Translations under genes and position numbers: made by a program
Notes under the pieces: model-generated
Seen by the model: the letters and a program-made list of their open reading frames with translations, nothing else
What the model was told of the DNA's origin: nothing
Databases searched by the model: none
Assembly: GCF_014699035.1 (NCBI RefSeq)
Contig: NZ_JACXAA010000003.1
Location: 787,976-851,975, forward strand
DNA: 64,000 bases
Direction of reading: 5' to 3'
Source of the DNA: Spirosoma validum
GTDB lineage: Bacteria > Bacteroidota > Bacteroidia > Cytophagales > Spirosomataceae
Shown here: piece after piece, positions 26,167 through 34,562 of the stretch
Layout: every line of letters begins with the position of its first letter
Position numbering within the stretch: the stretch's first letter is position 1

Positions 26167-27207
26167 ATGAAAATTACCTTTCTCACATTCATTTCTGTAA
26201 TCTCTCTAACGATCCAGTCCATTTTCGCGCAGCCCGGCAATCCGGCCGTGCTCAAAAAAGAACTGATTTATGAACAGGCCCCCACTCCGGAATGTCATGC
26301 TTCGACCATAGCCGAAACGCCACAGGGATTGGTAACAGCCTGGTTTGGCGGTACGCACGAGCGCCACCCGGACGTAGGCATTTGGGTAAGCCGCCAAACC
26401 GCATCAACATGGTCAACGCCAGTAGAAGTGGCAACAGGCGTCCAGCCCGACGGCAAACGATTACCCTGCTGGAATCCAGTTCTATTTCAGCGGCCTGGCG
26501 GTGAATTACTTCTGTTCTACAAAGTTGGGCCCAGTCCATCAACCTGGTGGGGGCTGCTGAAACGCTCGACAGACGGCGGTAAAACCTGGTCAGAAGCGGA
26601 GCGATTGCCTGACGGAATTTTAGGCCCGATTAAAAACAAACCGGTTCTGTTGTCATCCGGTGTTTTACTATGCCCAACCAGCTCGGAAGATCATAACTGG
26701 CGGGTGCATTTCGAACAAACCAGCGATTGGGGAAAAACCTGGCAAAAAACAGCACCCATCAACGAAGGCGTTACCGATGGGGCTATTCAGCCAAGCATTT
26801 TATTTCATGCCAATGGGCAGTTACAGGCACTGTGCCGCAGTCAGAAAAGTGGTTTTGTCCTGGAAACCTGGTCGAAGGATAATGGTAAAACCTGGTCGGC
26901 GTTGCAGAAAACGTCGCTTCCCAATCCTAACTCCGGCACCGACGCTGTTACGTTGAAAGATGGTCGACAAGTGCTGGTGTATAATCCGACATCACCCGTC
27001 AATGGCAAAAGTGGTCCACGAACGCCCTTAGACGTAGCCATTTCTGACGACGGCAAAACCTGGAAAACACTAGCCGTTCTCGAAAACGAACCGGGCGAGT
27101 ATTCCTATCCAGCCGTCATTCAAACAGCCAATGGCCTTGTGCATGTAACGTATACCTGGAAACGACAGCGTGTTCGACACGTAGTACTCGATCCCAAGAA
27201 GTCGTAA
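26167..27207 (+). CDS. Secreted sialidase-like (BNR/Asp-box) protein
   Basis: A 346-residue protein with a signal peptide (1-21, ending IFAQ). The body is a six-bladed propeller with Asp-boxes: STDGGKTWS, TSDWGKTWQ, SKDNGKTWS and ISDDGKTWK. Catalytic sialidases need an Arg triad and a Tyr/Glu pair, which I cannot confirm by eye. The early ECHASTIAETPQG and WFGGTHERHPDVG stretches are typical of the predicted neuraminidase group (COG4692), whose members act on varied glycans. So it is a glycan-active or glycan-binding secreted protein with an uncertain substrate. It converges on the TolC-type gene with 6 bp between stops. Confidence 0.75.
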   Translation: MKITFLTFISVISLTIQSIFAQPGNPAVLKKELIYEQAPTPECHASTIAETPQGLVTAWFGGTHERHPDVGIWVSRQTASTWSTPVEVATGVQPDGKRLPCWNPVLFQRPGGELLLFYKVGPSPSTWWGLLKRSTDGGKTWSEAERLPDGILGPIKNKPVLLSSGVLLCPTSSEDHNWRVHFEQTSDWGKTWQKTAPINEGVTDGAIQPSILFHANGQLQALCRSQKSGFVLETWSKDNGKTWSALQKTSLPNPNSGTDAVTLKDGRQVLVYNPTSPVNGKSGPRTPLDVAISDDGKTWKTLAVLENEPGEYSYPAVIQTANGLVHVTYTWKRQRVRHVVLDPKKS

Positions 27208-27213
27208 ACAGGG

Positions 27214-28602
27214 TTACTGCCCGAGGTCCTGCGTGATGGTACTGCTCAGACGTAGTAATTCGATTTCAGCGGCTTTGGCGTTGTATTCGGCTTCGATCAG
27301 GCGGGTTTGCGCATCAATGGCGTTACGTTGCACATTGCGAAATTCCACGAAGTTTGAGTTCCCAATGCGATACCGGTCGTAAGCAATATCGACGTTCTGA
27401 TTGGCAAGCTGGTTATTTTGAACCTCCAGATTCAACAGTTTCAGGCTGTTCTGGTAGATGTGATAGGTTTGCGCCATCGCTGACTGAAGCTGTAAGCGCT
27501 GATCATTTTCCTGGTCTTTAGCGATGATGTTGTTAACCCGGGCGTTTTGAATCTGACGTTTCAGGTTATAACCGTTAAAAATCGGAATAGACGCAACGAT
27601 GTTATACGTAAGCGCACCGGTGCGTCCTGTTGCAATCCCAAACCCCCCCTGGTTGTCCTGAAACTGATAATTGTAACCTGTTTGGGCCGTGACCAAGGGT
27701 AGTTGCAGCGCACTGGCTAACTGGACGTTTAAATCAACCACGTTGCGATTAAGAATAGCCGCAGCCAGTTGAGGGTTATTGGTCGTCAGGGATTGTTGTA
27801 GCGGAGCCAGCTGTAAATTCGGGCGGGCAACAATCGTATCGCGGACCGAAAATTCCGTTTGCGGATCACGGACCAGCAACGTATTTAGAATGATTTTCGC
27901 GTTTCGCAGGGACTGCTCCTGCGAGAGAAGGGCTGCGCTATCCGTATTGTAATCGACCTGAGCACTTAGGAAATCAACTTTTGAGCGAGTTCCCACTTCG
28001 TAGTTCGCCCGAGCCAGATCAAGCCGTTCCCGTGAAATGTCGAGTGCCTGACTGAAGGCAATCAATCGTTGCAGCTGTCGTACTACGTCGTAATAGCTGG
28101 TTGCCACACTGGCCATCGTAGCCTCTACGTTTGCCCGGGTATTGACGGTGCTTATCTGGAGCAGTTGCTGAAGCTGCGCGTATAAACTCCGGCGAGCGTA
28201 TCCATTAAAAACCGTGTAATTTAAATTAATACCGAGATTACTGGTCCGGTTGAAGATCCCACGAGCTTCCTGCGGAGGCCGGATGTTGTCAATGAACGTC
28301 TGCCGAAAATTCTGCAGACCGCCGTTTGAGGTTCCATTAAAGGTTAATGAAGGCAAATACCCCGCATTGCCCTTAGTGTAGTTGTTACGGGCAACCTGCT
28401 CCTGGGAACGATTGATCTGAATTTGATAATTCTTTTCAATTGACTGACTTATTGCTTGTTGCAGCGTTAATAGTTCGCCCGGCTGCGGCAGCGTGACCAT
28501 GGTGTATGTACGTTGCTGAGCACGCTGGATGGCATTTTGAGGCTGTTGCGCGAAGGCTTGAGAACTGGCAAAAACGAAAAGAATCCAATACAGGAGTTTC
28601 AT
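27214..28602 (-). CDS. TolC-family outer-membrane efflux protein
   Basis: A 462-residue protein with a signal peptide (1-18, AFAQ) and the two-fold repeat of long helices typical of outer-membrane efflux proteins. The first repeat starts LTLQQAISQSIEKNYQIQ, and later LDLARANYEVGTRSKVDFLSAQ and IAYDRYRIGNSNFVEF mark the signature helical hairpins. TolC proteins form trimeric channels that work with inner-membrane pumps of the RND, MFS or ABC type. No pump gene lies next to it; the two permeases at 15-20 kb are possible partners but this is speculation. It is divergent from the amidohydrolase gene, with about 100 bp between the starts. Confidence 0.85.
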   Translation of the reverse strand: MKLLYWILFVFASSQAFAQQPQNAIQRAQQRTYTMVTLPQPGELLTLQQAISQSIEKNYQIQINRSQEQVARNNYTKGNAGYLPSLTFNGTSNGGLQNFRQTFIDNIRPPQEARGIFNRTSNLGINLNYTVFNGYARRSLYAQLQQLLQISTVNTRANVEATMASVATSYYDVVRQLQRLIAFSQALDISRERLDLARANYEVGTRSKVDFLSAQVDYNTDSAALLSQEQSLRNAKIILNTLLVRDPQTEFSVRDTIVARPNLQLAPLQQSLTTNNPQLAAAILNRNVVDLNVQLASALQLPLVTAQTGYNYQFQDNQGGFGIATGRTGALTYNIVASIPIFNGYNLKRQIQNARVNNIIAKDQENDQRLQLQSAMAQTYHIYQNSLKLLNLEVQNNQLANQNVDIAYDRYRIGNSNFVEFRNVQRNAIDAQTRLIEAEYNAKAAEIELLRLSSTITQDLGQ

Positions 28603-28705
28603 TGACGAGAGAGAAATAACGACAGATTGGACAAAAATAAGAGAATCTGCAATTCAATAGGCCTGTTAACTTTCTCTTATCTTGCAGACTTTCTCTTTAA
28701 TGACT

Positions 28706-30352
28706 ATGAAATACGTATTCCTGCTCCTGTCTACTCTATTAATTGCATTATCGGGTTGTTCATCGAAGAAAAAAGCCGATCTGCTCGTCACCAATGCGCG
28801 GGTATATACAGCCGATTCCTCGTTCTCAACCGCCGACGCATTTGTTATTAAAGACGGAAAATTTCTGGCAGTCGGATCGACTCAAAATCTGACGGATCAA
28901 TATGAAGCGGCCAGCAAAGTCGACTTGGGTGGTCAACCGGTTTATCCAGGTTTCTACGACCCTCATTCGCATTTTCTGGGTTTAGGGCAGGTACTCGATC
29001 AGGCGGATCTGGTTGGCGCAACTTCATACGATGAGGTCATTGAACGACTTAAAACGTTTTACCAAAGCCATCCGAAGGTATTGTGGCTTACGGGGCGAGG
29101 CTGGGATCAGAATGACTGGCCCGAAAAAGTCTTTCCAACGAAAGAAAAATTAGATGCTGCATTCCCGAACGTACCGGTAGCGCTGATGCGGGTAGATGGG
29201 CATGCACTACTGGTTAATTCAAAGGCATTGCGGCTAGCTAGCATAACGTCAGGCTCGACACTTCCGGGTGGTGAGGTTGTACTAGAAAATAATCAGCCTA
29301 CGGGCGTACTGGTCGATAACGCGATGATGCTCATAAAACGGGTCATTCCCCAACCCGACAACGCCGATAAGGCACGCATGTTGCTGAATGCCGAGAAGGC
29401 CTGCACTGCATTGGGTTTGACAACGATATCAGATGCAGGTATCAGCCCCGACGAAATTAATCTGATTGACAGTTTACAACGTACTGGCAAACTCAAGATT
29501 CGTGATTATGCCATGATCAGTCTTGGTGAGCCCAACATAAATTATTTCCTCAAGCGCGGCCCGTTCCAAACGGATCGGCTAACCGTCCGTTCCTTCAAAC
29601 TGTATGCCGATGGCGCGCTCGGTTCGCGAGGTGCCTGCTTACGTCGACCCTACAGTGACCGACCTGAAACAGGTGGCTTTTTGCTGCTAAGCCCGGCCGA
29701 ATTGGAGCGCGTAACAAAATTACTGTATGCCTCGAAGTTTCAGGCGAACACGCACTGCATTGGCGATTCCGCCAACCACCTGATGCTCGATCTATATGGT
29801 AAATTGCTGAAAGGGAAAAACGACCGTCGGTGGCGTATCGAACATGCGCAGGTCGTCTCGCCGGAAGATGTCTGGAAATTTGGGAAATATTCGATTATTC
29901 CATCCGTACAACCGACTCACGCTACGTCGGATATGTACTGGGCAACGGATCGATTGGGGCCAATTCGAGTAAAAGGTGCTTATGCATTCAAAGACCTGAT
30001 GAAACAAAACGCCGAAGCGTCGGGCGGACTAATTGCTTTTGGCAGCGATTTTCCGGTAGAAGCGGTCAATCCCTTGTTTGGCTTTCATGCGGCCGTAGCC
30101 CGGCAGGATGCTAAGAACTTCCCGGCAGGTGGTTATCAGATGGAAAACGCCGTCGACCGAAAGTCGGCCCTATTGGCGATGACACGCTGGGCGGCTTACG
30201 CAAATTTTGAAGACAAGCTGCGGGGTTGCATCGCACCCGGTAAACAGGCTGACTTTGTGATCCTCGACCGCGACATCATGACCGTTCCGAATGAGCAGTT
30301 ACGGTCAACGAAAGTGCGTCAGACCTGGATTGGTGGCGAGCGGGTGTATTAG
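28706..30352 (+). CDS. Lipoprotein amidohydrolase, YtcJ-like
   Basis: A 548-residue amidohydrolase-3 family protein. The ATG at 28706 gives a leader ending in the lipobox LSGC (C18), so it is probably membrane-anchored. The metal-binding HxH is in FYDPHSHFLG (H87, H89). Later motifs are FKLYADGALGSRGA, NTHCIGDSAN, RIEHAQ and IAFGSDFPVE, each carrying expected metal or base residues. Related enzymes hydrolyse N-substituted formamides or similar C-N bonds. The natural substrate is unknown. Its stop overlaps the convergent GreA-like gene by 4 bp. Confidence 0.85.
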   Translation: MKYVFLLLSTLLIALSGCSSKKKADLLVTNARVYTADSSFSTADAFVIKDGKFLAVGSTQNLTDQYEAASKVDLGGQPVYPGFYDPHSHFLGLGQVLDQADLVGATSYDEVIERLKTFYQSHPKVLWLTGRGWDQNDWPEKVFPTKEKLDAAFPNVPVALMRVDGHALLVNSKALRLASITSGSTLPGGEVVLENNQPTGVLVDNAMMLIKRVIPQPDNADKARMLLNAEKACTALGLTTISDAGISPDEINLIDSLQRTGKLKIRDYAMISLGEPNINYFLKRGPFQTDRLTVRSFKLYADGALGSRGACLRRPYSDRPETGGFLLLSPAELERVTKLLYASKFQANTHCIGDSANHLMLDLYGKLLKGKNDRRWRIEHAQVVSPEDVWKFGKYSIIPSVQPTHATSDMYWATDRLGPIRVKGAYAFKDLMKQNAEASGGLIAFGSDFPVEAVNPLFGFHAAVARQDAKNFPAGGYQMENAVDRKSALLAMTRWAAYANFEDKLRGCIAPGKQADFVILDRDIMTVPNEQLRSTKVRQTWIGGERVY

Positions 30353-30813
30353 ATTATCTCTACTAATTGGTAAGCCAGTTTGTTAAACGTAGCGACCTCA
30401 CCGGTTTTCCGACCCGACAACGCTGTGGCAATGGGTGATGCTGGAGAAATTGCAAAATAATCAGTCCCGTTCACCGTCAATTTGCCCGCGCTGATGCTGA
30501 TGAAAAAGCTGCCCCGATTTGTGGTTACCAAGCTACCGGGCTGAACTGTGTCATACGATTTGTCGATGTTCAATCGACCTAAATCCTGACTCAGCTTCAG
30601 GGCTTCGGCCAGCAGTTGAGCATTTCGGTCACGTTCAAGTTGAGCCATCGCCCGACCCGTTTCATATTTGTCCCCTGCGCTGCTTTTCGACTCGGAATTA
30701 GCGGCTTCCTGCGCGGCTTCCATTGCCTGGCGAGCCGTGTCGATACGTTGCTGCACGTAGGTCTGACAGCGTTCGAAAAGAGCTGCCTTTGTTTGTTGGT
30801 CTGTACTTGTCAC
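30349..30813 (-). CDS. GreA/GreB C-terminal-domain-like protein
   Basis: A 154-residue protein from a GTG at 30813. The first half is a Gln/Glu/Ala-rich helical hairpin (about 10-80). The second half has the LSGRKTGEVATFN ending of GreA/GreB-type domains, which bind RNA polymerase near the secondary channel. In full elongation factors the helical hairpin has acidic tip residues; here the tip is KSSAGDKYETGRAMA, so cleavage activity is doubtful. In Bacteroidota such proteins are often mislabelled 3-oxoacyl-ACP synthase. Only one base separates its GTG from the GMC oxidoreductase stop, so its translation is probably coupled to that gene. It overlaps the convergent amidohydrolase by 4 bp. Confidence 0.6.
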   Translation of the reverse strand: MTSTDQQTKAALFERCQTYVQQRIDTARQAMEAAQEAANSESKSSAGDKYETGRAMAQLERDRNAQLLAEALKLSQDLGRLNIDKSYDTVQPGSLVTTNRGSFFISISAGKLTVNGTDYFAISPASPIATALSGRKTGEVATFNKLAYQLVEII

Positions 30814-30814
30814 G

Positions 30815-32527
30815 CTATAAGTTTTTCTTTTTCATCTCGCTCACCGCGAAGTTAGCGGCTCGTGCCGTCAAAGCCATGAACGTAATGGATGGGTTTTGGG
30901 AGCCCGTCGAGGTCATGGCAGCCCCATCGGTGACAAATACGTTCTTCACCCAATGAAGTTGGTTATGCGCGTTAAGCAGTGATGTTTTTGGATCGCGCCC
31001 CATTCGAACCCCACCCATCTCGTGAATATCGAGACCCGGGTTTCGGTGGTCATCGTACGGTTTAATACGTATACAGCCCGATTTTTCGAGCATATTGGCT
31101 CCCTGTTCTAGGAAGTCCTTCATCAATTTCAGGTCGTTGTCGGTGTAATCAATGGACGTAACGAGTTGTGGAATGCCCCACGCATCTTTTTTATCCGTAC
31201 TGAGCCGCACGTGATTTTCGTAGCGCGGAACGGTTTCTGCCTGCATCATCATAAATACCGTCCAGGCACCCGGATTGGTGAGTTTTTCCTTAAACTCGGC
31301 GCCGAAACCTGCCTGGGATGTACCGCGATGCCAGTTGGTACGGGCGGCACTGAAGGCCACCATATACCCCCGCTGAAAATCCGTTTCCTGCTTGCTGACA
31401 TTACGGAAGTTGGGCATGAACGCCGTTGTTGGCCGGCGACCGTAGTAATAGCCGTCGTCAAAGCCTTCATAATCAGCAACAATATTGCCCCGGTAATTAT
31501 GAAACGCTACGTATCGGCCCAACACCCCGCTATCATTCCCGAGACCTTTTGGAAAGCGCTGGGATGTGGAATTAAGTAGCACCAGATTCGTGTTCAGACA
31601 GGCCGCGTTGACGAAAATAATCCGGGCGAAATACTCTGTCATTTGCTTTGTATGCGTGTCAATCACTCGAACACCAGTAGCCTTGTTTTTCGTGTCGTCA
31701 TAAATAATCGAATGAACGACCGAGTCGGGACGTAACGTTAGCTTGCCGGTTTTAGCTGCCCAGGGTAGGGTAGAGGAGTTAGAGCTGAAATACCCGCCAT
31801 ACGGACATCCCCGATAACACAAATGCCGTGCCTGACACTGCGCCCGTCCCTGATCGTAGTGAATCTGCTTCGGTTCGGTCAAATGCGCACAGCGGCCAAT
31901 GATAACGTGACGGTCTTTATAGGCTTCGGCAACACGTGTCTGAATATGTTTTTCAACACAGTTCAGTTCCCAAGGCTTCAGGAATTCGCCATCAGGTAGT
32001 GTTTCCAAACCATCTTTGTTTCCGCTGATACCTACAAATTTTTCAACGTGACTATACCAGGGCGCGATGTCTTCGTAGCGAATGGGCCAGTCAACAGCGG
32101 CTCCGTCGCGAGCATTGGCTTCAAAATCAAATTTGCTCCACCGTTGCGTCTGCCGCGCCCAGATCAGCGATTTGCCACCCACCTGATAGCCTCGAATCCA
32201 GTCGAACGGCTTTTCCTGTACGTACGGATGTTCAGCATCTTTCACGAAAAACTGTTGTGTACTTTCGTCCAGCGCGTAGCACTTGGTGGCAATTGGATTT
32301 TCCTGATCAAACGCTTCGGGCATGCGGTTTCGGTGCGGAAACTCCCAGGGATTTAACGTAGCGGTCGGATAATCGACCAGGTGTTTGACATCGCGCCCGC
32401 GTTCCAGCACGAGCGTCCGTAAGCCCTTTTCGCACAGTTCCTTTGCCGCCCAGCCTCCGCTGATCCCCGAGCCAATCACAATGGCGTCGTACGTATTGGC
32501 CCCTTTGGCATCGCCGTTGATAGTCAT
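30815..32527 (-). CDS. GMC-family FAD-dependent oxidoreductase
   Basis: A 570-residue flavoprotein. The FAD-binding motif is VIGSGISGGWAAKEL (about 17-31), followed by LVLERG. The cluster CQARHLCYRGCPYGGY, the GGKSLIWA segment and the C-terminal GGVRMGRDPKTS and NVFVTDGAAMTSTGSQNPSITFMALTARAA are all typical of GMC sugar or alcohol dehydrogenases. Unlike many relatives, no gluconate 2-dehydrogenase subunit 3 gene lies beside it. It has no evident signal peptide, so it is probably cytoplasmic. The downstream GreA-like gene is translationally coupled. The substrate is unknown. Confidence 0.85.
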   Translation of the reverse strand: MTINGDAKGANTYDAIVIGSGISGGWAAKELCEKGLRTLVLERGRDVKHLVDYPTATLNPWEFPHRNRMPEAFDQENPIATKCYALDESTQQFFVKDAEHPYVQEKPFDWIRGYQVGGKSLIWARQTQRWSKFDFEANARDGAAVDWPIRYEDIAPWYSHVEKFVGISGNKDGLETLPDGEFLKPWELNCVEKHIQTRVAEAYKDRHVIIGRCAHLTEPKQIHYDQGRAQCQARHLCYRGCPYGGYFSSNSSTLPWAAKTGKLTLRPDSVVHSIIYDDTKNKATGVRVIDTHTKQMTEYFARIIFVNAACLNTNLVLLNSTSQRFPKGLGNDSGVLGRYVAFHNYRGNIVADYEGFDDGYYYGRRPTTAFMPNFRNVSKQETDFQRGYMVAFSAARTNWHRGTSQAGFGAEFKEKLTNPGAWTVFMMMQAETVPRYENHVRLSTDKKDAWGIPQLVTSIDYTDNDLKLMKDFLEQGANMLEKSGCIRIKPYDDHRNPGLDIHEMGGVRMGRDPKTSLLNAHNQLHWVKNVFVTDGAAMTSTGSQNPSITFMALTARAANFAVSEMKKKNL

Positions 32528-32658
32528 GAGTTACGTCTTTTAATAGTACGATATTACGTATTCTCCGTTGCTGCACAAAATCCATCGTTTCAATTGGTTT
32601 TGCAAACAACCGTCGTTGCTTTTAGCTTATTTAACTAAGTACAACCAACAGCAACGTT

Positions 32659-33513
32659 ATGAACGTAAAGATTCCCCCACAGCATCAGGATGTCCAGCCC
32701 GGTATCGAAGCCGAACTAGACCCACAACCGATCGTCATTCGATCCTCGTATAAGGGCGCTAATAAGCTAAAAGATAAAGTCGCACTCATTACGGGTGGCG
32801 ATTCGGGAATTGGTCGGGCGGTGGCCGTACACTTTGCGCGTGAAGGTGCCGACGTAGCGATTTCCTACACGCCCCGCGAAGATGTGGATGCCCAGAAGAC
32901 AAAAGAACTGGTTGAGAGAGAAGGCCGTAAGTGTCTGCTACTGCCGGGCGACATTCGGAAAGAAGGTTACTGTTCGTATATCGTAGAAGAAACAGTGAAG
33001 CAGCTTGGTAAGCTAAATATTCTAGTCAATAATGCTGGTTTACAACTGCAACACGAGACGCTCGAAGAAGAAACAGACGAAGACCTGCTGGCTACCTACG
33101 AGACCAATATCTATTCATTTTTTCGGGTTACCAAAGCGGCTGTTCCTCACTTAACCAAAGGCGATGTAGTCATCAATACGACGTCGGTAACAGCGTATCA
33201 GGGCCGCGCTGATCTGCTGGAATATTCATCGACGAAAGGGGCGATTATGACCTTTACACGGGCGCTGTCGAGCAATCTGATCACGAAAGGAATTCGTGTG
33301 AACGCCGTTGCGCCCGGTCCGATCTGGACACCACTTAATCCGGCTTCTGTCAGCGCCGAAGAAGTAGCCGAATTTGGAAAAGACGTACCAATGAAACGTC
33401 CCGGACAACCCGCCGAAGTGGCACCAGCTTACGTATTCCTGGCCTCGCAGGATTCATCTTACATCACCGGGCAGGTGTTGCATCCCAATGGCGGAACAAT
33501 CATAAACGCATAA
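32659..33513 (+). CDS. SDR-family oxidoreductase (YghA-like)
   Basis: A 284-residue short-chain dehydrogenase with an N-terminal extension (about 1-35) that has PQHQDVQPGIE, as in YghA/YhdF-type enzymes. The cofactor motif is TGGDSGIGR (45-53). The active-site residues are S176, Y189 and K193 in INTTSV and EYSSTKG. NNAG and PGPIWTPL complete the family pattern. These enzymes use NAD(P)H to reduce aldehydes or ketones or to oxidise sugars; the substrate is not defined. It is one of two tandem paralogues. All catalytic residues are present. Confidence 0.9.
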   Translation: MNVKIPPQHQDVQPGIEAELDPQPIVIRSSYKGANKLKDKVALITGGDSGIGRAVAVHFAREGADVAISYTPREDVDAQKTKELVEREGRKCLLLPGDIRKEGYCSYIVEETVKQLGKLNILVNNAGLQLQHETLEEETDEDLLATYETNIYSFFRVTKAAVPHLTKGDVVINTTSVTAYQGRADLLEYSSTKGAIMTFTRALSSNLITKGIRVNAVAPGPIWTPLNPASVSAEEVAEFGKDVPMKRPGQPAEVAPAYVFLASQDSSYITGQVLHPNGGTIINA

Positions 33514-33632
33514 AAATCAGTCGTCAGGCGATAGTCACGGTACGCCGTTGCGGTTAGTCGTCAGTGGCTGATACGAAACTATACTATCGACTGACCGCAC
33601 CGGCGGCCCGGAACTCATAACTATTGACTACT

Positions 33633-34496
33633 ATGGACCAAATGGAAATAAAAACCAAGCCTCAGCATCAGGATGCACAGCCGGGTTTGGAACATGAAAT
33701 GGACCCGCTACCGATTTACATTCGGGACGACTATCAGGGTTCGGATAAATTAAAGGATAAAATCGCGTTGATTACGGGTGGTGATTCGGGAATCGGTCGG
33801 GCGGTAGCCATTCATTTCGCCCGAGAAGGTGCCGATTTAACGATTATGTATCATCCCCGCGAAGAGGACGATGCTCAGAAGACCAAAGAACTGGTTGAGG
33901 CCGAAGGGCGTCGGTGTCTGTTGATTTCGGGTGATCTGAAAGACATACTGTTTATTCAGGATGCCGTCGATCTGGTTATCGATACGTATGGTCACGTCAA
34001 TATTCTGGTCAACAATGCGGCTAACCACGTAGAACAGAAAGAATTTATTGACATTTCGGACCAGCAAATGCGTGAGACATTTGAACTGAATATTTTGGCG
34101 ATGTTCCGACTCACCAAAATTCTGCTGCCGTACATGACCGAGAATGATTGTATCATCAACACGACGTCGGTTGTGTCGTATCGGGGAAGCGAAGCACTGA
34201 TTGATTACGCATCGACAAAAGGCGCCGTTACGTCGTTTACGCGTTCACTGTCGCAAAATCTGATTGAGCGAAAAATTCGCGTGAACGCTGTAGCGCCCGG
34301 TCCGATCTGGACACCGTTGATTGTGGCAACCAAGACACTTAAAGAAGTGGGTGAGTTTGGAAAAGATACGCCGATGGAGCGTCCCGGTCAGCCTGCAGAG
34401 CTGGCTCCTGCCTACGTATTTCTGGCATCGGAAGACGCGTCGTATTTTGCGGGGCAGGTCATTCACGTCAATGGCGGAGAGGTTGTGAATTCGTAG
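33633..34496 (+). CDS. SDR-family oxidoreductase (YghA-like), paralogue
   Basis: A 287-residue paralogue of the previous gene, in the same direction 119 bp downstream. The ATG at 33633 begins a conserved extension (KPQHQDAQPGLE). It has TGGDSGIGR, and S179, Y192 and K196 form the active site in INTTSV and DYASTKG. The NNAA replaces the usual NNAG, a tolerated change. The two proteins differ throughout, so this is an old duplication. They may act in one stress response, as YghA-type reductases often do. A strong terminator follows at 34526-34560. Confidence 0.9.
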   Translation: MDQMEIKTKPQHQDAQPGLEHEMDPLPIYIRDDYQGSDKLKDKIALITGGDSGIGRAVAIHFAREGADLTIMYHPREEDDAQKTKELVEAEGRRCLLISGDLKDILFIQDAVDLVIDTYGHVNILVNNAANHVEQKEFIDISDQQMRETFELNILAMFRLTKILLPYMTENDCIINTTSVVSYRGSEALIDYASTKGAVTSFTRSLSQNLIERKIRVNAVAPGPIWTPLIVATKTLKEVGEFGKDTPMERPGQPAELAPAYVFLASEDASYFAGQVIHVNGGEVVNS

Positions 34497-34525
34497 CGAT
34501 TCTGGCTGTTCTCGCTTATCTTTAT

Positions 34526-34560
34526 AGTCGTTCCGAAACTCGATTCGGAACGACTTTTTT
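34526..34560 (+). terminator. Strong intrinsic terminator directly before the P450 start
   Basis: AGTCGTTCCGAA (34526-34537) and its exact complement (34544-34555) form a 12-bp stem with a 6-nt loop, and six T follow. It should stop the SDR transcript. The T-run ends just two bases before the P450 ATG (34563), so any P450 promoter must overlap the hairpin or drive a nearly leaderless message. Confidence 0.85.
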
Positions 34561-34562
34561 GT

